A stretch of 64,000 nt of DNA from Antedon bifida (Eukaryota; Echinodermata; Crinoidea; Comatulida; Antedonidae): NCBI GenBank assembly GCA_963402885.1, contig OY727095.1:30013001-30077000 (forward strand), in the 5' to 3' direction. A model generated the notes under the pieces. That model was not told the origin of the DNA. It did no database searches and saw nothing but the letters and a program-made list of their open reading frames with translations. Of the stretch, positions 12,401 through 23,835 are shown one piece after another; position 1 is the stretch's first letter; each line of letters opens with the position of its first letter. The position numbers and the translations under genes are program-made.

Positions 12401-14093
12401 ATTCTTAAACATTGACCATATTATTTTTATCTAGCTTCTGGTTGGTCTGAAAGATACCAATGATGATATTGTATCGGCTACGTTCCATGCTTTGGCAGAT
12501 GTTGTGCCAGTTTTAGGTTCTGAGATTGTTGTTGGCGGTGATCGTTTCAAATATTTTGTAGAAGGACGACCAAAGGTATGTTGAATTTGTGTTAGTTATA
12601 ATAATAATCTGAATATTTATAAGGCACTGTTTACCAAATAATTCTTTAAAAAGAAGAATCAAAAAGGTGTTAATTTTTTCTAAAGGAAATGTTCTATGGC
12701 AAAAACTTCCCTATGAGAAATGGAAGTTTATAATATTATTAAATATGTGTCACTCAGTTGATCAGAAATTCTTAGTGGCAGAGGGAACTGAGAGGTACCA
12801 AACTGTGGTGACCATACTGATAATGAAGTTTATAGGTTAAAAAATCAATATATTATTTTTTAAGTTTCATACCAAAAAAGAAAATGGAGCATTACAACAA
12901 AAGCATGAAGGCAACCTTACAGCAGTGAGTGGCGTAATAGGCTTACCGCTCATTGAGAAAATCGTGAAAAGTAACCACCAAGCAAATGAAACCAATCTTA
13001 GGAACCAGGGTGAGGATGAAGAGAAACGGAAGTTAGCAAGGGAGGAAGAAAGACAACAAAAAAGGGAAGAAATGAAAAGAAAAAATGAGGAACGAAAAAA
13101 GGAAAGAGAACAGAGATTGTTGAACAAGCAACGTAAGGTTTATTGAATTCTGTGGTGAAAAAAAACACATTCTCATCATGTTGTTGAAAATATTATATTT
13201 TGACGAGTTGCCCTTGAAAAGTGATTTAAAAAAACTACTTTATTATACTTATACTCTTCTCTAAAGATGCGAAATTACATTATATACAATAATCATTTAT
13301 AACTTATCTTATTCCAGATACTTTAGGAAAAATCATTGGGGAAGAAGACCGTCCTCTTATGGCAAATGAGTCGATGGATTCAGTCAGTGATATTCATGCA
13401 GATGATACAAATGTGCATCATCCTGAAACAGGAGACAGTGATTGGTCAGATTGGGAAGATGATACACCTATACTATCAGACAACCAAACCAACACATCAA
13501 CGAAAACCAAAGACAATTCTGAATTGCAAACGTTCAACAAATCTTCCAAATTCTCAAATTCAAATTTAGAAACACAGAATTATAAAACAGAACAAAAAGG
13601 TGCTTTAAAATTACAAACTGGGAAAAATGTTTCAAAAACTGAAAATAAGCGACATAAAATGGTGCAAGAACTTGGTAAGGAGTTTATTGTTCCTGATGTC
13701 GCTCCAAAACCAGAGGCACAAGAATTTGATTTTTTTGCTGATATGGAACCATCAATTGGAAAAACACAAAAGAATGTTACTCATTCAAGTAAAACGAATG
13801 AAAAAAAGACTTCAGAGCAAGATAAGTCGAAATTTACTTTTCAAATGGATGACAGTACGACAATGGTGAGCATTACACATTTTATTTCATTTATGTCACT
13901 CAATTATAATTTCACAATCATAATGTCACATAATAATGTCATTTAATCATAATGTCACTTAATCATGTCATCACTTCATGATGATGTCAGTTGATTATAG
14001 TGTCACTTGATTTTAATTGATTGTCTTTTCTTTCAGGAGGGTGATGCAGGATGGGGTGATGATGACCTCAACTGGGATTTTGAAGATGAGTGA
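3447..14093 (+). CDS. SCYL3: SCYL3 (SCY1-like pseudokinase 3 / PACE-1), complete, 11 coding exons
   Basis: Exons: 3447-3632, 4113-4298, 4770-4886, 8886-9045, 9998-10100, 10952-11169, 11608-11807, 12435-12575, 12865-13132, 13318-13865 and 14037-14093. All join in frame and give 727 residues, close to vertebrate SCYL3. The N terminus MGAEGS fits an N-myristoylation signal (Gly2, Ser6), as in the family. The kinase-like domain (about residues 25-250) lacks catalytic residues: the HRD loop is replaced by SHNNV and DFG by a RLGAME segment, so it is a pseudokinase. HEAT-like repeats follow ([17 protein letters not shown], then [10 protein letters not shown]). Exon 9 has a Lys/Glu-rich charged stretch. 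The acidic, Trp-rich tail ([14 protein letters not shown]) is typical. Known role: SCY1-family proteins act at the Golgi, and SCYL3 binds ezrin. Intron 3 (4.0 kb) is enlarged by transposons. Confidence 0.93.
4951..5415. mobile_element. MITE family A, left half, split by the Penelope-like element
   Basis: It starts CTAAAGATTATTGTCCCC and continues GGATTAATAAAATCAGACTT, matching the family A copies at 15158-15505 and 62943-63246. The element stops at 5415 where the retroelement begins and resumes at about 8284. The internal part is longer than in the other copies. Confidence 0.65.
5577..8096 (+). CDS. Penelope-like element polyprotein: reverse transcriptase plus GIY-YIG endonuclease
   Basis: Intact 839-codon ORF with no stop or frameshift. 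Reverse-transcriptase motifs are in order: [12 protein letters not shown] (motif A, Asp near residue 435), [12 protein letters not shown] (motif B, near 504-515) and [10 protein letters not shown] (motif C, near 534-543). The C-terminal domain (about 755-839) has the GIY-YIG signature as [17 protein letters not shown], preceded by a Cys pair in QCGLCDTN, and ends with the [15 protein letters not shown] segment typical of this endonuclease. RT plus C-terminal GIY-YIG defines Penelope-like elements; the RT copies its RNA at a nick made by the endonuclease. The first Met at 5577 lies inside the upstream pLTR, so the true start may be further in. The intact frame suggests recent insertion. Confidence 0.9.
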   Translation: MHIIIIVLYSLDLENGSMMVPKRRSLFLSLNFILKLYSKRLLIRNLKHDNQLHLFRSLERCSQKLVSCESSLDFLQLCQNTGVTPTFARADHTKRERWRTSSKKFEQNIIEEEIKLKCKHLKELRKTMNKLYLDIKNMCSSFRYICILKTITELRIKQMDGELRNHSKKIARLLYKDRDIDEHITNLSSYQLSIFQKLVLSRVLQFALPHQSQRREILANFEKAYWRVEKKLNNEDMKELTSATLKSIALNYIERKDQSPPRSLKRALGQLKKRDDIVITTPDKGSGVVIMDKHHYDQLLRQSSINNTSKFIPVSKTQPKSRGRPIKHFHPLLEKEKQLSNIVRNILPKEVASTLTSQGSRLAHLYGLPKTHKENLSIRPILSATGTYNFKLAQWLDEKLKPLASNEYSIPDIFDFAKELRSTEIGSDDVLVSYDVVSLFTNVPLDETINILVHKAFKDDWFNSEHGLSIDKQGLKDLLTIATKNQLFQYDGDLYEQVDGVAMGSPLGPLMANVFMCYIEDTLQATGKMPQFYRRYVDDTIVFMPSQVSAQNFLNTLNNSHDAVDFTMEIARDNSINFLGMTISKNDISLETKVYKKSTNKGLLLHYDSHVDIKHKRNLIHTMLNRAYKLSSTHDIFLSEVDNVTKIFQRLNYPLDLISNIVKAFNQSINTCVTPSNTNEDMLTDESPQPIRIVLPYKDQTCCNTVTKQLKQLSAKIENDILPVFTSRKIGDTLKPKEMKPRIINSQCVVYKFQCGLCDTNYVGYTCRHLYKRINEHNKSIIGDHLKQHGITGDISEYFRVLSKCNNKFDCLIKEMLWIKEIKPTLNKQSDSIKAKLFI
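5620..5650 (+). ncRNA. Hammerhead-like motif in the pLTR (degenerate); second copy at 8209-8239
   Basis: In each pLTR the sequence reads TATGATG, a short GTAC self-complementary spacer, then CGAAACGTC. Position and order resemble the minimal hammerhead ribozymes reported in Penelope-like elements, but the CUGAUGA core is not exact here, so activity is doubtful. Confidence 0.3.
8284..8396. mobile_element. MITE family A, right half
   Basis: It contains TTTTTGGTCAAAATGAATAA, ATTAAAATGACATATT and the end ACAATACATCTTTAA. These are the same words and order as the right half of the uninterrupted copy at 62943-63246. Together with 4951-5415 it forms the MITE that received the retroelement. Confidence 0.65.
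9459..9482. repeat. Perfect 24-bp palindrome in SCYL3 intron 4
   Basis: ACTATTAAACGA is followed directly by its reverse complement TCGTTTAATAGT, with no loop. No wider element is evident around it. Confidence 0.7.
11489..11527. repeat. Perfect hairpin, 17-bp arms and 5-base loop, in SCYL3 intron 6
   Basis: The left arm GATACAGAGTCACATGT (11489-11505) and the right arm ACATGTGACTCTGTATC (11511-11527) are exact reverse complements around TACAA. They lie about 80 bases upstream of exon 7. Confidence 0.8.
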
Positions 14094-15157
14094 ACTTGCA
14101 TTACCTCTTGCACTTAACAAAATGAATTTTGTGATTCTAGGTTACTCCAGAAATAAATACACTTTGCTATAACCTCAATATTAACCATAATCTATAGTAA
14201 TATTAATTAATACTTCACAATAATATTTCCAAAAAATATGACCATTTAATTCATCCAAAACCAGTTTTGTGTTTGGCAATGGCGATTCCTGAAAGCTCAT
14301 TTAGAATTCACTGTGATGTAACACACACTGACAATCACATTATGATTCAATGTCAGGAGTTTAGTTATTAAGCTAGGCTTATGTTGACAGGAACTCAACT
14401 AATATACTGAACTCTGAAGTTTACGCACCCTGTACACCAACACCAGTGTTTTGTATTGTGTGCATCCCAGTTTGTGTAAACTCTAAAATGTTGCTACAAT
14501 AGGCTATGATTATTTCAACCAGTTTCTTCAACTGCCTCTTCAAACTATCCTTTTTCCGAACTACTACTGTAAATACCCAATGGCTTAAAAGAATTGGACT
14601 TAGTGCGTAAAATAGTACCTTGAGTTGAGGTCTTTTCAATGCCAATTTACTATAACAGGTTTTCATATGAAATTAAATCAATCTAATACAAATTGCTTAA
14701 TAATTAAAATGAATGCAATTGTATAAATAAATTGTCACCATGCACTTTGTTACCATTTAACATTTGTTCAAGAGCATTGTGGGCCAGAATTAAATGCAAT
14801 TATGATTTCAATCAAATATTGACAAATTGTTATTTGTGAATATGTATATTTATTTACAGTACAGGTATTTTTCTCATTTTTACAACACTTGTTAATTTTT
14901 ATAGTAAATATATATTTATCAAATTAGGGTTTTAATTTTTATAATAATTTGAAACTTGTTAGTTCCATTTTATATTTTAAAATAAATTTGTGTCATTTTA
15001 AATTATTTTTCTTTAATTTTTAAGGTTAAATTGATAGAAAAAGTAAAATCGGAGTATTATGTGTAATGCTGTTATTTTTCTCAGATTACACAATTGAGCT
15101 TAGACAAATGTAAATGAAGTTGACGAATGACAATGTTAAACAGTGTCACTCTCCAAT
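14094..15157. other. Intergenic: SCYL3 3' UTR and AT-rich sequence
   Basis: No gene is seen. An 81-codon minus-strand open frame at 14421-14666 has no recognised homology. A decayed copy of the palindromic core of the downstream minisatellite (TGACAATGTTAAACAGTGTC) is at about 15127-15146. Confidence 0.5.
14152..14157 (+). terminator. Probable SCYL3 polyadenylation signal
   Basis: AATAAA lies 58 bases after the SCYL3 stop codon, the first canonical signal downstream. Confidence 0.5.
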
Positions 15158-15505
15158 TAAAGATGTATTGTCGCCCTGAAAAATAATTCTTAAACATTTG
15201 TTTGTTGAATATGCCATTTTAATGTCCCATAATAGTTATCCACTTTGACCAAAAATTGGATTGAAAGCAATGTATTTACCTGAAAAAACTGTAATTTTAA
15301 GAATGGTCAAATTGGCTGCCAGCCAGTGGTTTTTGGTTGAATTTAACCATTTATTTTGTCATTTTCTAAGTGAAAACATTTTTTTTCCCCGTTTTTTTTT
15401 CTACGGAAGTGATTAACTTTATTAAAACTACAAAATAACCTATTAAAAGTCTGATTTAATTAATCCTAATTGTTCATGTTTTTGGGGGACAATACATCTT
15501 TAAGC
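15158..15505. mobile_element. MITE family A, complete copy (about 345 bp)
   Basis: The terminal inverted repeats read TTAAAGATGTATTGTCGCCC at the left and GGGGGACAATACATCTTTAA at the right. TTAA at both outer edges could be the target-site duplication. There is no ORF. The interior has CCACTTTGACCAAAAATTGG and TCTGATTTAATTAATCC, shared with the other family A copies. Confidence 0.8.
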
Positions 15506-15596
15506 TAAGAAGTGGCAATATTAAATAATGTCACTTCTTAGCTCAATATAAGGAGTGACAATGTTAAACAATGTCATTCTCCTTTGATTATACAAT

Positions 15597-16795
15597 TGGA
15601 GTGACATTGACACTGTCACTCCTTATCTCATTTGTACAAGCAAAGGAAAGTGACATTGTTTAACATTGGCATTCCTTACCTCATTTGTACAAGCAAAGGA
15701 AAGTGACATTGTTTAACATTGTCACTCTTTACCTCATTTGTACATACAAAGGAAAGTGACATTGTTTAACATTGTCATTCCTTACCTCATTTGTACAAGC
15801 AAAGGAAAGTCACATTGTTTAACATTGTCACTCCTTACCTGATTTGTACAAGCAAAGGAAAGTGACATTGTTTAACATTGGCATTCCTTACCTCATTTGT
15901 ACAAGCAAATGAAAGTGACATTGTTTTATATTGTCACTCCTTACCTCATTTGTACAAGCAAAGGAAAGTGACATTGTTTAACATTGTCACTCCTTAGCTC
16001 ATTTGTACAAGCAAAGGAAAGTGACATTGTTTAACATTGGCATTCCTTACCTCATTTGTACAAGCAAAGGAAAGTGACATTGTTTATCATTGGCATTCCT
16101 TACCTCATTTGTACAAGCAAAGAAAAGTGACATTGTTTAACATTGTCACTCCTTACCTCATTTGTACAAGCAAAGGCAAGTCACATTGTTTAACATTGTC
16201 ACTCCTTATACCTCATTTGTAAAAGCAAAGGAAAGTGACATTGTTTAACATTGTCACTCCTTACCTCATTTGTACAAGAAAAGGAAAGTGACATTGTTTA
16301 ACATTGTCACTCCTTACCTCATTTGTACAAGCAGAGGAAAGTGACATTGTTTAACATTGTAACTCCTTACCTCATTTGTACAAGAAAAGGAAAGTGACAT
16401 TGTTTAACATTGTCACTCCTTACCTCATTTGTACAAGCAGAGGAAAGTGACATTGTTTAACATTGTAACTCCTTACCTCATTTGTACAAGCAAAGGAAAG
16501 TGACATTGTTTAACATTGGCATTCCTTACCTCATTTGTACAAGCAAAGGAAAGTGACATTGTTTAACATTGGCATTCCTTACCTCATTTGTACAAGCAAA
16601 GGAAAGTCACATTGTTTAACATTGTCACTCCTTACCTCATTTGTACAAGCAAAGTAAAGTGACATTGTTTAACATTGTCACTCCTTACCTCATTTGTAAA
16701 AGCAAAGGAAAGTGACATTGTTTAACATTGTCACTCCTTACCTCATTTGTACAAGCAAAGGAAAATGACATTGTTTAACGTTTTTACTCTTTCGC
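15597..16795. repeat. 53-bp minisatellite, about 22 units
   Basis: The unit contains CTCATTTGTACAAGCAAAGG and the interrupted palindrome GTGACATTGTTTAACATTG plus TCAC. Period 53 was measured between identical words (for example 15981 and 16034). Units are about 90-95 percent alike, with recurring variants (TTGGCATTCC or TTGTCACTCC; GTGACA or GTCACA). Weaker, older units occur at 15505-15596. Confidence 0.92.
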
Positions 16796-17074
16796 TCAAT
16801 TAAATGCACCATGATTTTAAAGGTAACTTATTCACTTTTGATAACATCATTAGTTGCAAGTCACAGATAAAAAATAAATATACAAAAATAAATATAGTTT
16901 TGTGGTTGTTTCACTGGTGTACTTACTGATCATTGTCACCAATAACGTCATATTATCACTATCAGAATGATCACTATAAGTTATTAATATCGTCGCCATT
17001 CTTGCAACAAACATTTTCTTATGGATTAAGGAATAGCATTTTCTACACTGAGCACTAACAGAAATGTGTCCAAT

Positions 17075-17112
17075 AATAATAATAATAATATAATAATATT
17101 ATAATAATTGTA
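17075..17112. repeat. (AAT)n microsatellite
   Basis: Run of AATAAT units, slightly interrupted. Confidence 0.8.
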
Positions 17113-17165
17113 ACGAAAAATACATTAGAAGCTAGTAACATTATTTAATATTGCCACTTGCCATT

Positions 17166-17290
17166 GCCAAAGATGTATTGTCCCCCAAAAACATGAACAA
17201 TTAGGGTTAATTAAATCAGACTTTTAATAGGTTATTTTGTACTTTTAATAAAGTTAATCACTTCCGTAGAAAAAAAAACGGGAAAAAAAA
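17166..17290. mobile_element. MITE family A, truncated copy
   Basis: It begins AAAGATGTATTGTCCCCC, continues AAATCAGACTTTTAATAGG and AGTTAATCACTTCCG, then breaks off. Only one terminal repeat is present. Sequence 17291-17845 upstream of PRCP has no repeat I recognise and should hold its promoter. Confidence 0.7.
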
Positions 17291-17845
17291 TGTTCGACAA
17301 ACAACGCTATGTACTGTGCGTTTACAACGTTTGAAATTGTTACGCTCACAATCACAATTAACTTAAGATGCGGTTTCACCACGTTTTAACCAAAAAAATG
17401 TTATCGACGTTAGAATAAATTGTACCGATCATCAAATACAGTTTTGATGTACGTTACGTACTGTAAATGAATACGACCTATTTCTTGCAAGAATGAGTGA
17501 GAACTACTACTACTACTAGACTATATTAGTGTAGGCGCCGCATATAGCAACTAAAAAATGTGTTTTTCGTTTCTTTTTACATTCCGACGTAGGTAACCTA
17601 TAACTTACGTTGCGCACTACTGTAACATCTAACGGAAAATTACACTAACTGATTGTTAAAATTGAACGTAATAATCAACTGTACAGTGTAGTTTGACGAT
17701 CGCCATGTGATGATGATCGTATGGGGATTCCCCTAAAGCATCACGTGCTCAACTTTCGCTGTGTGGTCAGGTGATACGATCTTCTTTTTTTTCACACACA
17801 AAAAAAACATTCGCAAATCCAAATCCTGAGAGCAATAACAAGATT

Positions 17846-20800
17846 ATGGAGGTCTTTTTAAGTGTTCTTTTAATTCTTTCTTATTTAGTGCCTACATCTG
17901 GGGTTTTATTTGGCACAAAACCTCTTTATAAAATGCCACATACTAGTAAATACGCGTATAAAACGTATTATATGGAACAACAGGTGAGTAATTTATAAAT
18001 AGGCTAGGCCTAGCTAGTTAGTTAGTAGCTAGTCTAGTTAGGCCTTTCCTAGCCAGGTGGTTAAGTCGATTCAGTTTCAGAACCAGCTGAGCTAGGCCTA
18101 GCTCGGTACTTTACTGATGGATGAAGGCTAACCTAATCGCTGGCAGGTTCATTGGTGCCTATTTAGTCATCAATTATTATTATCTTTAAATATTGTTTAA
18201 AAAAAATTAAGAAATTAAATTAATTTTGTATCTTTTTGTGAATTTAATAAATTGTCAGTTTTATGCATTTTCCTCACTCAGTTTTGTCAAAAAGTAGGAC
18301 TAGGCTATGGTCTAGTCATAGTATCTATACTCTGCTGCCGACAACCAGTTTACCCCGGTGAACTAGTTCACACACACACGTACACACTGTCGTGGACAGA
18401 AGTAATGGCGCCATAGTTGGCTGCCGATGACACGATGTGACCCTTAGGGGAGACGAATGTTTTTGAAAAGGTGTAACATCTAAGTCCACAGCGCTCTGAT
18501 CTTCATGAAATAGCGCTATCTAAATGTTGCATTATATTATACATTTACCGTAAATATTATACAGAGTACTGCTGTATACCAAAATTTATGTATGTTTAGT
18601 TTTATTGCATTTAATAAATATTCTAATAATATTAGAAAAATTGTCACAGTACAACTAATATTTGTTATTTTTAAAAGGTGGACCATTTTAGCTTTGCAAA
18701 CAACGATGTTTTCAAACAAAGGTATTTGGTGTCCACAGAGCATTGGGGAGGTCTTGGAATGCCAATACTGTTTTACTGTGGAAACGAAGGCGATATAACA
18801 TTGTTTAGTGAAAATACAGTAAGTAGCGATCATCTCTTGCCATCATTACTTTATTAAGTATAGTGGCAGGCCTGTAACATTAACTGCATTTTTTGTCATT
18901 TTCGTTTCGCTATTAATTTCATTTATGTGAAAAAATAGCTAGCTTGTCTTGACAAGTTAGTGAAACTGTGTGGTGATGTGAGATTCCGTTTTCGGACTTT
19001 TTTTCTGTTGTCTTGGTCAATTTATTCAGTTTTCTTAGGCTATTTCGTGGTTTATTTTACATCAACATTTTCATTTTCACACTTGCTAAACAGCGCATAG
19101 GGACTATTTGTATTTTACGCTATATAAATTGAAAACCATTAATCATTTTTGTAAACATACCAACAGAAAATGTCTATTGATTTTTTATTGAATAATTAAT
19201 GTCACAAAAGCTTATTACTGTATATTAAAATCTCGAGTTATATAATCTTTATCTTCAATATAACTGAAACATTAAATAGCTTATCCTCTCTCGCTGCCTT
19301 CGTTTTGCCAAGTATTCTGCACTGTTTCTCAATTTACTTTTTCTTTGTATAGGGCTTTATGTGGGATATAGCACCGGAGTTTGATGCCATGATTGTGTTT
19401 GCAGAGCATCGTTACTATGGTGAATCTATGCCATATGGTGATGATTCTTACAAGGTAAGTTTTGGTAAAAAAATATTTTTAGTTTTATTAGCTTCATTTT
19501 TAACATTTTTTTTTACAAACTGATTTTGTCCCAAAAATGTAAAGTAAAGTGAAAAAAGTACTTGTCCCAATTGAATGATGACATTTTTTATTTTTTATTT
19601 ATTATTCACATTTGAAAAAGTTATTATTAATAACTAGGCCAGATATAGTCCATTTTGACTTTTAAAACTTAACTCAATGTTCAGACCATAATCAATAGAC
19701 TCACTCCCCAGTTTAAAAGACTAGTCTTTCAATCCAGAGCACCCTTCTATCCAAGATGTAACACAAATTATGATTCACAAAAATGTTATATTTTATAGAA
19801 TAAGTCAATGTTAAGCTACCTAACAGCTGAGCAGGCCTTGGCAGATTTTGCAACCCTGATTCGCTACATGAAATCAACCATGAAGGATGCATCTGGTAGC
19901 CCTGTTGTTGCCTTCGGAGGTTCTTATGGTGGCATGCTAGCAGCCTGGTTTAGGATGAAGTACCCCAATATTGTTGTTGGGTAAATATTCTTGTTTGTCT
20001 TTAAAAAATTCCATCATTTGTGCCTTCCATACCTCACCACATACGCTGCCATTGGATATTTATTTAAGCTACAATTGTACAGAAACCTAATGGGAGATCA
20101 ACATACCAGTCAATTTTTTTGTAAAGATTTTTTATGGTCAAATATAATTACAGTACTATAAATGTAGTAAGAATATTAACCATGTCATAATGTGAAGGAA
20201 TCTTCTCTTCTCCCTTATTTAGATATATATATATATTATTTAGATTAAATAGTGTACGTATCACACTCTCATTCCAAACTTACAAGACTTATGTGTGTAG
20301 AACATTTTGTGAAATGATTATTGACCATTATATTTCTTTCTGGATAGAGCTATGGCTGCTTCTGCTCCAATTTGGCAGTTCACCAACTTGACATCTTGTT
20401 CTCGACCATATGAAATCATCACCAACGACTTTGAGAAAGGCGGGGCTAACTGTACCAAAGTTGTGAAAAGATCATGGGAAGTCATTAACTCATTAGCCAA
20501 GTCTGGTTAGATTCATTCATTCATTTTTATTTCGTTTTTCTGTACACTCATTCTTACATTCAGTCTGCTTCTTATTCATTCAATTGACCTCTCTGCGACC
20601 TAACTCTGACATTTAGAGATGGCTCCAATTGTCAAGAAATTGTTCCAACCATGGTGGGACTGATGTTGTGTGGAATCTTACAATTTGTTCATTATGGGTG
20701 GTTTGGCTTGGTCCCGGGAACCGTATTACATGCTGCAAAATAACAATTTGCTGAACGCTGGTTAAGCCCTTTTATGTAGTAGAAGAAAAAGACAAAAATA

Positions 20801-22333
20801 CAAAGGGTTTGTCACTACTGGTATTTTGATATATATTCATTTTCTAAACTTCATCTTTTTTATCAATACAGATGCAGGCCTTTCAGAAATTACCAAACAA
20901 TTAAGACTCTGTGACAAACTTAAAACACAAGAGGATGCAAATAGTGTAAAAGACTGGATCAAGGGTACATGGTTTAACCTAGCAATGGTTAACTATCCTT
21001 ACCCTGCCAATTTCCTTGCACCATTGCCAGCTTGGCCAATAAATGTAAGTCTGAGGCCTGTTTTGGTGCCAGCAATTGGGTGCCAGTGTTTACAATAAAT
21101 AATAGTAAAAAAAAGGTAATGCCAAGTGTGTGATAGATTTTGCCAAAAAATGTTAATATTTTTGTTCTTTCTGTAGGAAGTGTGTAAAAATATGAATAAT
21201 GCTGAAGCCTCTGATGATGTCATCTTAATGCAGGTTGCCAGTGCCCTCAACGTGTACTTTAACTTTACTGGAAATCAAAAATGTTTCAATATATCTAGTA
21301 ATGCAGTTGATACACTAGGTGATTTCGGTTGGTCATATCAGGTACATATTTCTTTCTCATCTACATCCACGCAAACAAACACCTTTGCACATAAGGTTTC
21401 CATAAGCAGAAGGTTACATCAAATGTATTATATTGCCATTACAGCAATATCAGCAATAGAGAAATATGAATTTTCTTTCAGAGTTGCACAGAGATGGTTA
21501 TGCCATTCTGTTCTGATGGCAAAAACGACATGTTTGAATCATCTCCCTGGGACATAAAAGCGTTTACAGAAGGTTGCCAGAAAACATGGGGTGTTACTCC
21601 GAGACCAGAATGGATTCCAGTACAGTTTTGGGCTAAAGATTTGCAGATGGCTACCAACATTATATTTAGGTAAGTAAACATAATTTTTTAATTGCCACAT
21701 GAAATATTTGTCAATTTTTCTTGAAATGGCAAAAAAGTCTGAAACTCTTTGCGCATATAGAATATTCCTAAGCCCTGCTTGGCAACCCATATTTTTGCAT
21801 CAAAAACAGTGGATGGAAATATGATTGGTTTAATATAATATCTATCACGTTAAAATATGTTAATCATGTTTCTTCACTAGATCATGTTAGGGTGATTTAG
21901 CTCAGTCACGAGAACTCCCCTAAAAACAGCCATTTGTGTTTTACCCTTATTTGAAGGCCTCTGACCACATATCTATTTGTGGTTTTTAATTTGTTAAAGA
22001 TCTGGCAATAACTTTTTGAGTAATCCTGCTAACTAACAAATAAAAAAACACACGTGATTGACCACATAACCTCTCGCCATTCTGGCGGAGTTAATTGAGT
22101 TTGAATTAATTAGAAATAAATTAAATTGTTGTCTTAGCAATGGATTACTCGATCCATGGTCGGCTGGTGGAGTGCTGGATGAAATATCTGACGACATCAC
22201 CACTATTCTGATTCCTGATGGCGCTCATCATCTTGATCTTAGAACTCCCAATGCCAAAGATCCACTGTCGGTTAGAGAAGCAAGAGTTCTGGAGACGGTC
22301 ACCATCATGAAATGGATCAAGTCTGCAGTGTAG
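17846..22333 (+). CDS. PRCP: PRCP (lysosomal Pro-X carboxypeptidase), complete, 9 coding exons
   Basis: Exons: 17846-17983, 18678-18818, 19353-19454, 19799-19980, 20348-20505, 20872-21044, 21177-21341, 21482-21669 and 22138-22333; 480 residues, near the 496 of human PRCP. The Met at 17846 opens a hydrophobic signal peptide ([19 protein letters not shown]). This S28-family serine peptidase removes C-terminal residues after proline in lysosomes. Catalytic features are visible: nucleophile Ser169 in [13 protein letters not shown] (exon 4), Asp421 in [11 protein letters not shown] and His446/447 in GAHHLDLR (exon 9). The family words [19 protein letters not shown] and CYCGNEGDI-like LFYCGNEGD are present. 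DPP7 is the paralogue; the overall match favours PRCP. The exon 5 donor (GTTAGA at 20506) is weak, but frame and homology support it. Confidence 0.93.
18318..18415 (-). repeat. SINE fragment in PRCP intron 1
   Basis: The reverse complement (GACAGTGTG, a TG-rich stretch, GTGAACTAGTTCACC, GGGTAA) matches the SINE body at about 46505-46550 in EDRF1 intron 18. Confidence 0.45.
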
Positions 22334-23164
22334 AGGATATGGTACTTTTTGGCCATCTTATATCTCGCCACAAAATGAGACTTCTGGTATTTTCATTGCA
22401 GATTTTTTCAATATAAAATCCTGAAATTTATCAGATTTTTGCTTAAGTCAAGATAGAAAAGTACTTAAGTGAAAAACAAAAGCTTATTTATCAAACCATC
22501 ATTTTTTATCTAAGTAGTAGACATCATCATCGAAACAATTTAAGAATAAAAAATATGCACAAACATTGACTTAAGTTTAATTTTTGAAAAATGACTTAAG
22601 TGAAATAATTGACGTAAAACAACTCTAAACAATAATTCCAAACACCAAAGGACTTTTATTTTGTGGTGGTGACTCACATGTGGCATATTGCTGGAGTTGG
22701 AGCTGGAGTAAACACAACAATATCTGCAATAATATATATTTATAAAAACCTTATGAAATATAAAAAAAATATAAAAAAGAGTTATCAGTGTTTAGTGATA
22801 GTGTAAGTAAAAGGGATAACATTCACTCAGGTTTAGTTTCATTTCGTTTTTTATTAAATCTGTAATAGGAAATTTGTTATACTGTATAGACTACTTTATA
22901 TATTTTTCATTATTATAAATATATACATTGAATTGTTTTTGATATTTGTATTTTTTTAGGTTGTTGGTGTTTTGACGATTATAAATATTTACCATTTTTT
23001 TCTTGCTCAATGAAAAAAAATGTATAGGATTATTCAAAGCCTAAACTTCAGTGAATTTAAACAAATAAATACCATTTTTAAACGGCCAGCCTAAACACGT
23101 CTTTAAACGTTTTTTGACCTGGAAAGAGAAAGGAAAATTTTGACCTACTTTTTGCATAATAATT
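22334..23164. other. Intergenic downstream of PRCP
   Basis: AT-rich, with the PRCP 3' UTR. No further feature is recognised. Confidence 0.5.
22545..22550 (+). terminator. Probable PRCP polyadenylation signal
   Basis: AATAAA about 210 bases after the PRCP stop codon. Confidence 0.4.
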
Positions 23165-23835
23165 GAATCACAATGGCCACAATGATAATTTACTTTTCAT
23201 TTTTGGACATAACTATTTACTATGGCTCCATAAGATGATGATAACACTATATGCGCATATATGGCAATATTATCGCTTAATAATTGACTTTAAAAAAGTG
23301 GCTATTTTGGCCATTTGTCGAAAAAATCCCTGTACAATATTATCGCAAAATTTAAAAAAAAAACGGAAAAGGGAAAGTTTTATAAATGGCCGAATTCAGC
23401 CCTTTTATTTCTGAACATAACTAGTTACTATGGCTCTATAAGATGATAACCCTATATATGCGCATATATGGCAATATTATCACCTAATTATTGAATTTTA
23501 AATATTGGCAAATTTTTTCGAAAAATGGCCAAATTTCGACCCTTTTATTTTTGGACATAACTAGTTACTATGGCTCTATAAGATGATAACACTATATATG
23601 CGCATATATGGCAATATTATCACCTAATTATTGAATTTTAAAAAGTGGATATATTGGCAAATTTTCGAAAAATGGTCGAATTTCGACCCTTTTATTTTTT
23701 AACATAACTAGTTACTATGGCGCTATAAGGTGATGATAACACTACATATGCGCATATATAGCAATATTATCGCATAATTATTGACCTTTAAAAAGTGGAT
23801 ATTTTGGCAATTTTTCGAAAAAATCCCTGTACTAT
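23165..23835. repeat. Tandem repeat, four units of about 140-208 bp
   Basis: The words ACTATGGCTCTATAAGATGA, TATGCGCATATATGGCAATA, TATTGAATTTTAAAAAGTGG and TTTCGACCCTTTTATTTTTG recur in order. The TATGGC word is at 23221, 23429, 23569 and 23716. The units carry a TATGCGCATA palindrome. Confidence 0.8.

Noticed and set aside
12867-13127. 86-codon minus-strand open frame
   Set aside because: It is the antisense of the Lys/Glu-rich SCYL3 exon 9.
16037-16222. 61-codon open frame
   Set aside because: It lies wholly in the 53-bp minisatellite.
15597-16795. CRISPR-like regular array
   Set aside because: The whole 53-bp unit is repeated with no unique spacers, and the genome is eukaryotic.
21895-21930. 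Possible tRNA A-box (GATTTAGCTCAGTCACGAGA)
   Set aside because: No B-box or cloverleaf follows at the right distance; it lies in PRCP intron 8.
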